Shown: positions 1 through 7,937 of the stretch, piece after piece | Layout of the letters: every line of letters starts with the position of its first letter | Numbering within the stretch: the stretch's first letter is position 1 | Assembly: GCA_025354845.1 (NCBI GenBank) | Contig: JANXMD010000729.1 | Span: forward strand, 1 to 8,902 | Direction: 5' to 3' | DNA length: 8,902 bases | Origin: Verrucomicrobiota bacterium | GTDB taxonomy: Bacteria; Verrucomicrobiota; Verrucomicrobiia; Limisphaerales; UBA9464 | The notes under the pieces: generated by a model | Seen by the model: only the letters and a program-made list of their open reading frames with translations | The model's database searches: none | What the model was told of the DNA's origin: nothing | Program-made: the position numbers and the translations under genes

Positions 1-3000
1 GCCTTGGCCTTGGCCTTTTCCCCTGCCCGGCGCCTGGGTCGGGTTGCGAGGGCCAGCCCCAGGTGATTGCCCGGCGGTATCCCCCTCGGTCTTGGAGTCA
101 CCGGGACCTTTTCCCTCATCCTGGGCTGGGGCCTTCTCCGATGCCGAGTCGCCGGCGTTACCACCGCGACCAGCTCGCGCCTGGTTTTGAGTTGAAGCCG
201 CCTTTGAAGCCGCACCGGCAGAGTCGCCCTCGCCATCGCCACCCTCCTGACCTCCGGCTGCCGCGGCGTCGCCCTTCTGTCCGGGCTCGCGCCGGCGCGC
301 CTCTTTGAGTTCGCGTTCCAGTTCGCCAGACAAGGCATCGAGCTCATCCGCCGCCAGACGCAGGGCTTCGGTGTCATCACCCAGGACTCGACTGGCAGCG
401 CGTTCGATGCCGGTCTTCAAGGCATCGATACCCTTTCGCGCTTCTTGTTCCGCGACGCCCGCGCGGGGACCCAGACCTTGTCGCACGAGCTCCTCGGTCG
501 CCTCAACCGCCCGGGCCCCGTCGCGGCCCGAGATCTCCTGAAGCCGCTCGTTCAATCCGCGCGTCAACTCGCCGCTTTGCAACAACTGCTCCTGCACGCG
601 GCTCACCGATCCGGGATCGTTTTGCTGGAAGGTGCGGAGCGTGTCGTACAACTGACGTGAAAGCAGCGGCTCCGAGGTCTCCGACTGCTGCGAAACCTGC
701 GTCGCCCGATCCACCAAGTTGGTCAGCGCACGCTTTTGTTCGGCGAGCTGGCGCAGGAGGGGCTCCGAGGCGCCACCGGAATCGGTTAACCGTTTTCCCT
801 TCGAGTCCGACTGGCCCAGGGTTCGCAATTGATTGGCGATCTCGGATTCGCGTCGCTGGAGCTCGCGCGATTCAGTGCGCAACTGGCGAAGCTCCTCGGA
901 GAAGGCGCTGGAACTGTCGCGACGCAGGTCGTCACGCATCTTCTCCAGCTTCTGCTCGGAGCGGCTTCCCGACGCCAGCGCCTGCGACACGCGCCCTTCG
1001 CCGGTGGCGCGGACTGAGTTCTGGAGATCTTCGCGGGCCTGCTCCAACTGCTGACGCGACTCCGACATCTGCGACTGCGCCTCGGGGCGGTTCATCCGCT
1101 GCTGAACCTCATCCATGTCGGACAGCATCTGCCGCTGCTCCTCTTCCAAACGTTTCAAGCGACGTTGCAACTCGGCGCGTTCCTCAGGCGTCCGGGCTTC
1201 CTGCAATGCGGTCTGAAGTTCCTTGAGACGTTCGTTCACATCCTGCTGACGCCGCGCGAGTTCCTGCAACCGGCTGAGAATCTGCAACTGCGCCTTCCGC
1301 TCGGCGGTCTGCGGCGTTTGCGCGGAGCGCTGCGTTTCATACCGGTTTTCCGACTGATTGATGTCGAGTTGGTCGATCTGTCGCTGGTTCGCCGCGCCGC
1401 CCTGACCCTGGCCGCGCGACCGATTGCGACCGCGCGTCACCTCGGTCTCGCGGGCGCGAAGTTGAAGCAAGGTCTGATAGGCCGTCTGTTCCTGCACCAG
1501 CGCTTCGGCCAGTGCCTGCGGGGTCTTGAGAGATTCCCCCAGAGAAGCGAGCGACTTTTCCATCGCCGCGATGGCGGACTGCCACAGCTTGCGGGACTCG
1601 GGACTCTGCGTCTGCTCCATCGACTCGCGGGCCTGCTGGAGGGCCTGCTCCGCACCGTCGCGGACGGCCTGCAGGTCATCCTCGAAACGCCCCGTCCCAC
1701 CGCGCGGAATCGGGGCGCGGCCAGCGGCCGACGCCTCGTTGGTCGCGCCGCGGGAACCCGGGCGGCGCGTCGGGCGGCGCGGGGCGGGCGCACTGTCGTC
1801 GGCAGGCGCTGATTGCGCAAAGACGCCGGCGTTCGGTGCCCCCATCAGGGATCGGAGATCACGAAGTCCGTCCGCGGAATTCTGCGAGGAATGAGGCGGC
1901 GGCGCGGGATCCACCGAGGGTTTTCGCACTGGCTTGGGTGAAGCCCCGGAATCACCACCAGTGCCCGGCCGGCTGCCACGTTCGCGCTGCAGTTTCCACG
2001 TGGCGTTGATGACCTGCTTTTGAAGCTCGGCAAGTTTGCCACCGGGATCCCGTCCTGCCCCCCCACCGCTGCCACCGGATTCGGCATCGTCCCCTTCGGC
2101 GCCGCCTCCCTGAGCTTCGCGGAAGACTTCGTCAAACGGGCGCACCTCGGCAAAGTAGAGATCCCCAGTGGTCCGCCGAACCGCGCCGTCCGGACCCACG
2201 TCATCCATCCAAGTGAACCAGGCAATGAGCTGATCCGGCTTTACCCCGAAGTCCTCGAGGCGGAGCAGATGGCGAAAGCTCCGTTTTTCGCGACCCGGCA
2301 CCTCGCGGCCAAGTTCGATGAACTGGGTCTCAGCCCCTGGCCGGGTGACCGCGATCCCGAAGGCGCTCACGCCAAAATCATCCCAAATCGTTCCGTCAAA
2401 GATGATCTCTTCCAGCGGCGACGGATGCAAATCACCGCGCGGGGATGCCAGCTTCAATTCCGGCGTCCGGTTCGGCAGGGACTCGAGCACCAATTGAGCG
2501 GGAACCTTGTTGGTTCGCCCCTCGGTGTCGGTCAGGCGCAGTTCGTAGGTCACGTTCGTCATCAACACCGCGTTGGTCCAGGTCAGCGTCGCCGACCCAG
2601 CCTCCGCCAAGAGTTCAATCCGGTTCGTGTTCGATCCCCGCGGCACCAACACCGCCGATCGGACTGGCTTGTTGAGCTCGAGCTGCCAAGTCATCCGCGA
2701 TCCTTCAACGGCGCTGAGGCGGCGAGTGTCGCGAATTTCCTTCGGCGGCATCCGGGTGTAGGCGGGGAACTCGACCGTCACGTTGGCATGATCCAATCGC
2801 GGCAGGTCGTAGAGTTTGACGGTGAAGTCGCGCGTCTTGGAGCCGGCGTACTCAACCCGGTAGGTCAGGTCCTTGGTCAGCTCGGCCACTCGCCCGCCAA
2901 AGACGGGATCCGCAAGACTGCGAATCAGAGAACTCCGCCGTGCTGGCTCCCCTGATGTAGAAACCACGAGTTCCGCGCCCTGAGCGGGGGCTTTTCCAAA

Positions 3001-3612
3001 CCGGGCCAGCACGACGAGACTCGATCCGCGCTCCAGCACGACATCACCCGGGGTCACTTCAACGCCGGAGAAAAGCGGTTTAGGTCCCATGCCCCGAAAC
3101 GAACCGGAGGCGGCCGCTTCCTTCGTCAACGACAGCCGGAAGGCCGACGCCATGAGGACGAGGGCAATCGCCGGACCGGTCATCCACGCCGTGACGCGCC
3201 ACACGGGAACAGACGCCGGCCAGGAGTTGCGGACGCCATGGGTAATGGCTTCGTCGATGACGTGTTGCTGCAAGAAGTGAAAGCGCCCATCGGCATCGGG
3301 GTGTTGCTGAACGGCAGTCGTGAGCAGGCCCTTTAGCTCGGGATGACGCTGCTCGATGCGTCGGGCTGCGGCCTCGAAGTCGGCCGGAGCTCCCCAGCGC
3401 ACTACGGTCCGCCAGAGCCCGATCGCGAGTCCGACACCGAGGAGGGACCAGGCGGCAACCTTTCCGACCGGATTCCCCGCCGCCGTCCAGGCCACCGCAC
3501 CCGCGACCGCCGCGGCGATGGCGCCGACGAGGGCGAGGTCCTGGAACCATCCAATCAGTCGCAGTCGCAGCACGACTGGACGGAGCCGGTAATGCAGGAG
3601 GGAGGAGTTCAT
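1..3612 (-). CDS. DUF4175-like membrane-anchored coiled-coil protein (3' end beyond window)
   Basis: An uninterrupted minus-strand frame runs from the ATG at 3612-3610 to base 1, giving at least 1204 residues with no stop. Three hydrophobic segments are visible: about residues 24-43, 52-72 and 141-161. Between the second and third lies a short soluble part with a RRIEQRHPELKG-type motif (about 83-94). Residues 162-480 look beta-rich, with a VEFPAYTRMPP stretch (280-290) and a WDDFGV motif (410-415). A glycine-rich linker and a KLAELQKQVINATWKL segment follow near 515-530. Then comes a proline/arginine-rich disordered stretch (about 605-625), a Gln/Glu/Arg-rich coiled coil (about 630-1100), and a Gly/Ala/Glu/Gln low-complexity tail still running at the window edge. 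This layout matches DUF4175-like proteins, whose function is unknown. The start overlaps the BatA-like stop as ATGA, and no good ribosome site precedes it, so translation is probably coupled. Family assignment is by layout and motifs; the reading frame itself is secure. Confidence 0.88.
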   Translation of the reverse strand, partial: MNSSLLHYRLRPVVLRLRLIGWFQDLALVGAIAAAVAGAVAWTAAGNPVGKVAAWSLLGVGLAIGLWRTVVRWGAPADFEAAARRIEQRHPELKGLLTTAVQQHPDADGRFHFLQQHVIDEAITHGVRNSWPASVPVWRVTAWMTGPAIALVLMASAFRLSLTKEAAASGSFRGMGPKPLFSGVEVTPGDVVLERGSSLVVLARFGKAPAQGAELVVSTSGEPARRSSLIRSLADPVFGGRVAELTKDLTYRVEYAGSKTRDFTVKLYDLPRLDHANVTVEFPAYTRMPPKEIRDTRRLSAVEGSRMTWQLELNKPVRSAVLVPRGSNTNRIELLAEAGSATLTWTNAVLMTNVTYELRLTDTEGRTNKVPAQLVLESLPNRTPELKLASPRGDLHPSPLEEIIFDGTIWDDFGVSAFGIAVTRPGAETQFIELGREVPGREKRSFRHLLRLEDFGVKPDQLIAWFTWMDDVGPDGAVRRTTGDLYFAEVRPFDEVFREAQGGGAEGDDAESGGSGGGAGRDPGGKLAELQKQVINATWKLQRERGSRPGTGGDSGASPKPVRKPSVDPAPPPHSSQNSADGLRDLRSLMGAPNAGVFAQSAPADDSAPAPRRPTRRPGSRGATNEASAAGRAPIPRGGTGRFEDDLQAVRDGAEQALQQARESMEQTQSPESRKLWQSAIAAMEKSLASLGESLKTPQALAEALVQEQTAYQTLLQLRARETEVTRGRNRSRGQGQGGAANQRQIDQLDINQSENRYETQRSAQTPQTAERKAQLQILSRLQELARRQQDVNERLKELQTALQEARTPEERAELQRRLKRLEEEQRQMLSDMDEVQQRMNRPEAQSQMSESRQQLEQAREDLQNSVRATGEGRVSQALASGSRSEQKLEKMRDDLRRDSSSAFSEELRQLRTESRELQRRESEIANQLRTLGQSDSKGKRLTDSGGASEPLLRQLAEQKRALTNLVDRATQVSQQSETSEPLLSRQLYDTLRTFQQNDPGSVSRVQEQLLQSGELTRGLNERLQEISGRDGARAVEATEELVRQGLGPRAGVAEQEARKGIDALKTGIERAASRVLGDDTEALRLAADELDALSGELERELKEARRREPGQKGDAAAAGGQEGGDGEGDSAGAASKAASTQNQARAGRGGNAGDSASEKAPAQDEGKGPGDSKTEGDTAGQSPGAGPRNPTQAPGRGKGQGQG
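3609..3612 (-). other. ATGA stop/start overlap, BatA-like to DUF4175-like gene
   Basis: The TGA of the BatA-like gene (3611-3609) overlaps the ATG of the DUF4175-like gene (3612-3610) on the minus strand. The bases just upstream (minus strand GTCCCCTC before ATG) lack a Shine-Dalgarno sequence, so re-initiation after the upstream gene is the likely way this gene is translated. Confidence 0.88.
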
Positions 3613-5789
3613 GAGGGGACGGGATCCGAAGATTGCAGGCCATCGCGCGGCGTCAGAGCGCGCCGTGCGCTCAGGGCGGCGAGTGCGGTCTCCAACACCG
3701 CCAGCGCAAACGCCGCCGAGAGACACCACTTCCAAAGCTTTTGCTGCGCCTCCGCCTCAATCGCGGCAAGCGCGCCTCCGTTTGCCGGACGAGCCTCGGT
3801 CGCCGGACGGTCCGACACAACGATCGACGGCGCACCATACCGCTCCAGCGTTTCCAGCGGCATCGGTTGCGTGCGGCTCTCCTGCGGATCCACGTTCACG
3901 GCGAATCGGCGGAGGACGCGGGGTGCGGCGCCATTCGAAACCGTCGACTCCACGGCATACACTCCGGGTTCCGTCGTGGCATCAAACGACGCAGTCCCAG
4001 CGGCCAGGGGAACTAAATCCCCGTGCGGCGTCCGGATCCGGGTCGGCCCCGGCTCCCGGGGGTCCAAGGGCACCGAATCACCCACCGTAAAGGCCGCGGT
4101 CGGCACCGATCCCACGCCCGCGGATTCCAGGATCGACTGGAGCAGCGGCACAAACTTGGTGGACACGGCAAGCTGACTGTCCGAGGGCTGCCAACCGGAG
4201 GCAAACACCACCAGACGCCCCTTGCCCACGTTGAGTTCCAGCACCGCCGGATCCCCGGTGTCGAACCGCGCCGGCACCCGGGCGCCAGGCAGTGCGGCCG
4301 CATCCAGGCGGCGATATTTCCAGAAATGGATGTGAGTGAAGTCGCTGTACCGCGGGTCGGCGAAAGGCAGCAGAAACGGGTGTTTGAAGTCGAGATCCCC
4401 GAGCAAGGTATCCCCTTTCACCCGCGCCTCCTCCACGGCCAGTCCGGTCACGCCAGAGAGCGCCGACAGCACACTCGATCCTCCATCGGGCGGAAGAACC
4501 AGCAGCACACTTCCGCCGGCGTTGAGCCGCTCCCGGAGTGGTGCGACACGTTCCGCGGTGAGCTCGCTGGTGACCACGATCAGATCGGCCGGAACCGCAT
4601 CGTCCAAACGCGGCATCGCGTCCGCACGCTCTGCCGTGATTCGCACCTTCTGCTGTGGATTCCCCTCCAAGGCCCGTCGCAGGAAAAAGAGCGGTCCGTG
4701 CGCCGGCCCGGTCCCGGCCGATTCCGTTTCGGATCCACCGTCCGTCCCCACGTAGAGCAACTGGACCGGGGCCGGCTCGGGGGGAATCACGCCGATCCGA
4801 TTGTCGAACGATTCCGTGTCCCCAATCAGCAGGACTTCCGAGAGCCCGGCGAAAACATTGGTCCCGGGAAGCGGCAGCGTGGCGATCCGACTCTGGCCAG
4901 GCGGAACATAAACCGGGATCGCAGCGCCAATCGGCTCGCTGCTGCCCGATCGAACCCAGGCCACCGAAAAGGATTCCCGAACGGCATCGGCGGAATTGCT
5001 GACCCGCACCCGAACCCCTTCGCCCACTTTGATCGCGGTGCCCGCCCCCCCGGAAACCCACTGCAATCCGGCGTTGCCAGCGGGCTTGGCCACTACGGGA
5101 TCCACGGTGAGTCGAACGGATTTCGGCCATTCAAACGAAGCCAATGCCTGCACTCGACTCCCCTCGGCGAGATCGGAAATCAACCGAACCTGGAGCGCCT
5201 CCCCGGGTTTGACGGTGGAGGCATCCGACAATTCCTCGGCCGCGCGCATCAGGGCGAGTCCGAGGTCGGCGGTCGCCCAACCCGGAGTCAACGTGCCCAG
5301 CCGAGCCCGCACCCATGCCGCCCGTTCCGAAGCGGGACGCGAGTTCCATTCGGCAAAAGTAACCACCGGACGCAGTTGGCGATCGAAGCTGTAAACGGCG
5401 ACCGCATCGCCGGGAGCGGCCGCGTCCACCGCCGTGAGTGCCTTGGATCGTGCTGATTCCCAGAGGCCGCCACGACGCATGCTGGCACTGGAATCCAGGA
5501 GCACGATCTCGCGGCGAATCGTTCCACGCAGTTCCGGCAGCACGAGAGGCCGCCGAAAAAACGGCCGGGCAAAAGCGGCGGCCAGAAGTCCCAACACCAG
5601 ACAGCGCAACAGAAGCAAGAGGAGGTCTTCAAGTCGGCTGCGTTTGGTAAGCCGCGGAGGCGATACCCGCAGGAACATGAGTGAGCTGAACGGCACCTGC
5701 TCACGCGTCTTGCGACGGATCAGGTGGAATACCACCGGCAACACCACCGCGGCAGCTCCGGCCAGAAACAGCGGGGCGAGAAAATTCAT
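3609..5789 (-). CDS. BatA-like membrane protein with VWA domain
   Basis: The 726-residue protein opens with the BatA/aerotolerance N-terminal module: a hydrophobic helix (about 3-24), the sequence HLIRRKTREQVPFSSLMFL (22-40), and a second helix (about 55-77). A VWA domain follows, with an intact metal site (MIDAS): DSSAS at 99-103, Thr173 in WATADLG, and Asp206 in LISDL. A central part (roughly 340-560) contains alternating beta/alpha-like stretches such as PVQLLYVGTDGG and GGSVLLVLPPDGG. These resemble the glutamine-amidotransferase-like fold seen in related large BatA proteins, but no catalytic triad was recognised. A last helix (about 685-706) anchors the C terminus. It is much longer than classical BatA (about 330 residues). 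The start is supported by GGAGG six bases upstream and by the ATGA overlap with the DUF58 stop. It likely works with the neighbouring MoxR ATPase and DUF58 protein; the substrate is unknown. Confidence 0.92.
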   Translation of the reverse strand: MNFLAPLFLAGAAAVVLPVVFHLIRRKTREQVPFSSLMFLRVSPPRLTKRSRLEDLLLLLLRCLVLGLLAAAFARPFFRRPLVLPELRGTIRREIVLLDSSASMRRGGLWESARSKALTAVDAAAPGDAVAVYSFDRQLRPVVTFAEWNSRPASERAAWVRARLGTLTPGWATADLGLALMRAAEELSDASTVKPGEALQVRLISDLAEGSRVQALASFEWPKSVRLTVDPVVAKPAGNAGLQWVSGGAGTAIKVGEGVRVRVSNSADAVRESFSVAWVRSGSSEPIGAAIPVYVPPGQSRIATLPLPGTNVFAGLSEVLLIGDTESFDNRIGVIPPEPAPVQLLYVGTDGGSETESAGTGPAHGPLFFLRRALEGNPQQKVRITAERADAMPRLDDAVPADLIVVTSELTAERVAPLRERLNAGGSVLLVLPPDGGSSVLSALSGVTGLAVEEARVKGDTLLGDLDFKHPFLLPFADPRYSDFTHIHFWKYRRLDAAALPGARVPARFDTGDPAVLELNVGKGRLVVFASGWQPSDSQLAVSTKFVPLLQSILESAGVGSVPTAAFTVGDSVPLDPREPGPTRIRTPHGDLVPLAAGTASFDATTEPGVYAVESTVSNGAAPRVLRRFAVNVDPQESRTQPMPLETLERYGAPSIVVSDRPATEARPANGGALAAIEAEAQQKLWKWCLSAAFALAVLETALAALSARRALTPRDGLQSSDPVPS
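5786..5789 (-). other. ATGA stop/start overlap, DUF58 to BatA-like gene
   Basis: On the minus strand, the TGA ending the DUF58 gene (5788-5786) shares bases with the ATG of the BatA-like gene (5789-5787). Such four-base overlaps usually mean translational coupling, so the two VWA-type proteins are probably made in linked amounts. Confidence 0.9.
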
Positions 5790-6736
5790 GAGCGCCCTCC
5801 CCCCGACGTCACCACCGCACCCCGGCCCTCACGCCGTTCGAGAAATGCGAGCAACACCCGTTCGAGCGGTTGACGCGTGTCAATCGCGTGGAAGGCGATC
5901 CCAAGATCGAGGCAGGACTCGCGCAGACTCCGCTGGTGGGCCTCAAATCGCGCGCGATACCCCGAGCGAGCACTCGCCGGATCCACTTCGAGCAGTTGTC
6001 CCGATTCCAGATCCTGAAATCGCGTGGGCTCGGTGTAGGCAAAATCCAGTTCCGCAGGATCCAGCACCTGAAACAACACGACTTCATGCCCGCAGGCCGC
6101 GAGCCGTCGCAGGCGCGGAAACAGATCGGCGACCGGAACCAGGAAGTCGGAGATCACCGCGACGAGTCCCTTGCGCGGGACGAGCTCCACCAAACGATCT
6201 AGGGCGGCTCCGAGATCGGTCGCCTGTCCCGAAGGAGCCCGTTCCAACGATTGCAGCAACTGGCGCAGATGTCCCGGGCGGCAGCGGGCGGGAATGAATT
6301 CGCGCACGGCGGCGTCGAGAGTCATCAGCCCCACCGCATCGCCCTGTCGTTGGAGGAAAAAGGCCAGCGTCGCGGCCAACGTGGCTGCGTAGGCCGCCTT
6401 CGAAAGGCCCTGAGTGGCCAGTTCCATCGAGCGGCTTTGATCCACCACGAGGTGACAGCGCAGGTTGGTCTCGTCCTCGTAGCGACGAACGTAGTCGCGA
6501 TCCGTGCGACCAAACACGCGCCAGTCGAGATGGCGCAGATCGTCGCCAGCGGTGTACTGGCGATACTCGGTGAACTCCACCGAGAATCCGTGCCGCGGGC
6601 TGCGATGCAATCCCGTGGCAAATCCCCGCACCACCGTCCGCGCGCGCAGCTCCAGGCTGTCGAGCGCCATCAGCGCCCGGGGATCGATGAGAGATCCCGG
6701 GGCAACCGCTGTCGAACTGGACGGATGCGAGGCCAT
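5786..6736 (-). CDS. DUF58 domain protein (VWA-like, MoxR partner)
   Basis: The 316-residue protein has no membrane segment and should be cytosolic. Residues 42-80 carry the DUF58 signature, with GLHRSPRHGFSVEFTEYRQY followed by GDDLRHLDWRVFGRTD. A VWA-like fold follows with a complete metal-binding set: DQSRS at 99-103, Thr173 in QATDLGAAL, and Asp197 in VISDF. Length and layout are normal for the cytosolic DUF58 subtype. In known operons DUF58 proteins sit directly after moxR and are thought to be adaptors or substrates of the ATPase. Here the gene begins 8 bases after the moxR stop, and its own stop overlaps the BatA-like start (ATGA). The first ATG of the frame is used; an AGGA lies immediately before it, too close to be an ideal ribosome site. 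The signature block could also allow a slightly shorter N terminus (next Met at residue 23). Confidence 0.95.
   Translation of the reverse strand: MASHPSSSTAVAPGSLIDPRALMALDSLELRARTVVRGFATGLHRSPRHGFSVEFTEYRQYTAGDDLRHLDWRVFGRTDRDYVRRYEDETNLRCHLVVDQSRSMELATQGLSKAAYAATLAATLAFFLQRQGDAVGLMTLDAAVREFIPARCRPGHLRQLLQSLERAPSGQATDLGAALDRLVELVPRKGLVAVISDFLVPVADLFPRLRRLAACGHEVVLFQVLDPAELDFAYTEPTRFQDLESGQLLEVDPASARSGYRARFEAHQRSLRESCLDLGIAFHAIDTRQPLERVLLAFLERREGRGAVVTSGGGRS
5796..5800 (-). promoter_or_regulatory. Ribosome binding site of the BatA-like gene
   Basis: The minus strand reads GGAGG here, within a G-rich run, six bases before the ATG at 5789. It lies inside the last codons of the DUF58 gene. It is the only strong Shine-Dalgarno sequence at any start in the window and fixes the BatA-like start codon. 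Confidence 0.75.
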
Positions 6737-6744
6737 TCCTGGTT

Positions 6745-7794
6745 TCAGGTGAGAGCGGGTGCGGGAACGGCCTCAACCAGGCGGCGAACCACTTCCTCCA
6801 CCTTCAATCCCTGCGCATCGGCGCGGTAATTGAGCAGGATGCGATGACGCAGCACCGGGAGTGCGAGTGCCCTGAGATCGTCAAGGATGACATGAGCCCG
6901 TCCGGCCAGCAGCGCGCGGGCCTTCCCGCCGAGGACGAGGTTCTGCGCGGCGCGGGTTCCGGCACCCCACGACACCGACTCAGTCACGAAGGCGGGTGCG
7001 CCGGGCTGACCGGGCCGTGAGGCGGCAGCGAGATCCACGGCGTAGCGGATCAGCGCGGGATCTATGGGCACCTTGCGGACGAACTCGTGGAATCGCAGGA
7101 CATCGCCACCGTGGTACAAGGACTGTAGTCGCGGCGCCGGACCGGCGGTGGTGCGGGCAACCACTTCGGCCTCGTCGGCGGCAGGAAGGTAGTCGATCAC
7201 CACGTTGAACATGAAGCGGTCGAGCTGCGCCACAGGCAGCGGATAAGTGCCTTCCATCTCGATTGGATTCTGGGTCGCGAGAACGAAGAACGGCTCCTCC
7301 AGCGGGTGTCGCACGCCAGCGGCGGTCACCTGATGTTCCTGCATCGCCTCAAGCAATGCCGCCTGGGTCTTGGGCGGCGTCCGGTTGATTTCATCGGCGA
7401 GAAGGATCTGCGCGAAAATCGGACCCTTCACGAAATGCATCCGGCGCTCGTCCCCATCCTTTTGCAGAATCTCCGTGCCGGTGATGTCCGTCGGCATGAG
7501 ATCCGGCGTGAATTGGATGCGCTGGAACTTCAGGTCGAAGATCGACGCGATGGATTTCACGAGCAGCGTCTTGGCCAGTCCGGGAGCACCCGTGATGAGA
7601 CAATGACCGCCGGCGAACAGGGCGATGAGGATCTGGTCGATGACCTCGCGCTGGCCGACGATCACTCGTCCCAGTTCAGCAGCGATGCGTTCGCGCCCCG
7701 TGGCGAGGCGCTGAAACACTTCGCGGTCAGTGGGCACCACCGGCGGCGCCGGAACGACCTCGGCTACGGCTTCGGATTCGGGAGTGGGATTCAT
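6745..7794 (-). CDS. MoxR-family AAA+ ATPase
   Basis: This 349-residue protein has a full AAA+ core: Walker A GAPGLAKT (69-76), Walker B ILLADEINR (130-138, with Asp134 and Glu135), sensor 1 in ATQNP (Asn176), and the LDRF arginine-finger region (Arg193). The stretch FTPDLMPTDITGTEIL (95-110) and GTYPLPVAQLDRF are typical MoxR sequences. The C-terminal lid contains WGAGTRAAQNL, with the sensor 2 arginine at 281. The length is normal for MoxR proteins, which hydrolyse ATP as hexamers and remodel or activate partner proteins, often VWA proteins or metalloenzymes. The VWA partners here are the next two genes. The first 25 residues are Pro/Glu/Val-rich and probably disordered. The start ATG is the only Met before the core, and no clear ribosome site precedes it. 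The 41-base gap to the upstream DUF4159 gene holds no obvious hairpin. The client cannot be told from sequence. Confidence 0.97.
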   Translation of the reverse strand: MNPTPESEAVAEVVPAPPVVPTDREVFQRLATGRERIAAELGRVIVGQREVIDQILIALFAGGHCLITGAPGLAKTLLVKSIASIFDLKFQRIQFTPDLMPTDITGTEILQKDGDERRMHFVKGPIFAQILLADEINRTPPKTQAALLEAMQEHQVTAAGVRHPLEEPFFVLATQNPIEMEGTYPLPVAQLDRFMFNVVIDYLPAADEAEVVARTTAGPAPRLQSLYHGGDVLRFHEFVRKVPIDPALIRYAVDLAAASRPGQPGAPAFVTESVSWGAGTRAAQNLVLGGKARALLAGRAHVILDDLRALALPVLRHRILLNYRADAQGLKVEEVVRRLVEAVPAPALT

Positions 7795-7835
7795 GGAATG
7801 GAACGGAAAACTGGAGCTGGAACGGCGGGTCCCGG

Positions 7836-7937
7836 TCAGTGGGTCATCGCGTAGAAGATGATGTTGATGCCCAGGGGATAGGAGATCTTCTCCGAGAAAT
7901 TGTGGAAGTAATAGTCGCTCTCGCCCTCGCGCTCCCA
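7836..7937 (-). repeat. Paralogous segment shared with 8801-8902
   Basis: The last 102 bases of the complete DUF4159 gene match the last 102 bases of the upstream copy (8801-8902) in direct orientation. I count 85 identical positions and no gaps. Nine of the 17 differences are synonymous, six fall in the four replaced codons, and two are in the stop codon (TGA versus TAG). This is a coding duplication rather than a mobile repeat. Only the part of the second copy inside the window can be compared. Confidence 0.85.

Noticed and set aside
1735..1800. Very GC-rich stretch that might form a hairpin or regulatory element
   Set aside because: It encodes a Pro/Arg/Ala-rich disordered linker (about residues 605-625), which explains the base composition without any regulatory role.
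1165..1812. A 215-codon plus-strand open frame rich in Leu, Arg and Gly
   Set aside because: It is the mirror of the Gln/Glu-rich coiled coil on the minus strand: CTG/CAG-type codons read backwards give Leu-rich peptides. No independent evidence supports it.
2020..2955. A 311-codon plus-strand open frame opposite the DUF4175-like gene
   Set aside because: There is no domain signal and the composition is Arg/Gly/Pro-biased. It lies wholly inside the beta-rich part of the long minus-strand gene, which has coherent motifs there.
4023..5456. A 477-codon plus-strand open frame opposite the BatA-like gene
   Set aside because: Its product is rich in Arg, Pro, Gly and His with no recognisable motif. 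The minus-strand frame over the same bases has membrane helices and a full VWA metal site. Long antisense frames are expected at this GC content.
7795..7835. Possible terminator or promoter in the 41-base gap between the DUF4159 and moxR genes
   Set aside because: No stem-loop followed by a T-run and no convincing -35/-10 pair could be seen. The gap is short and AT-poor, so read-through is the simpler reading.
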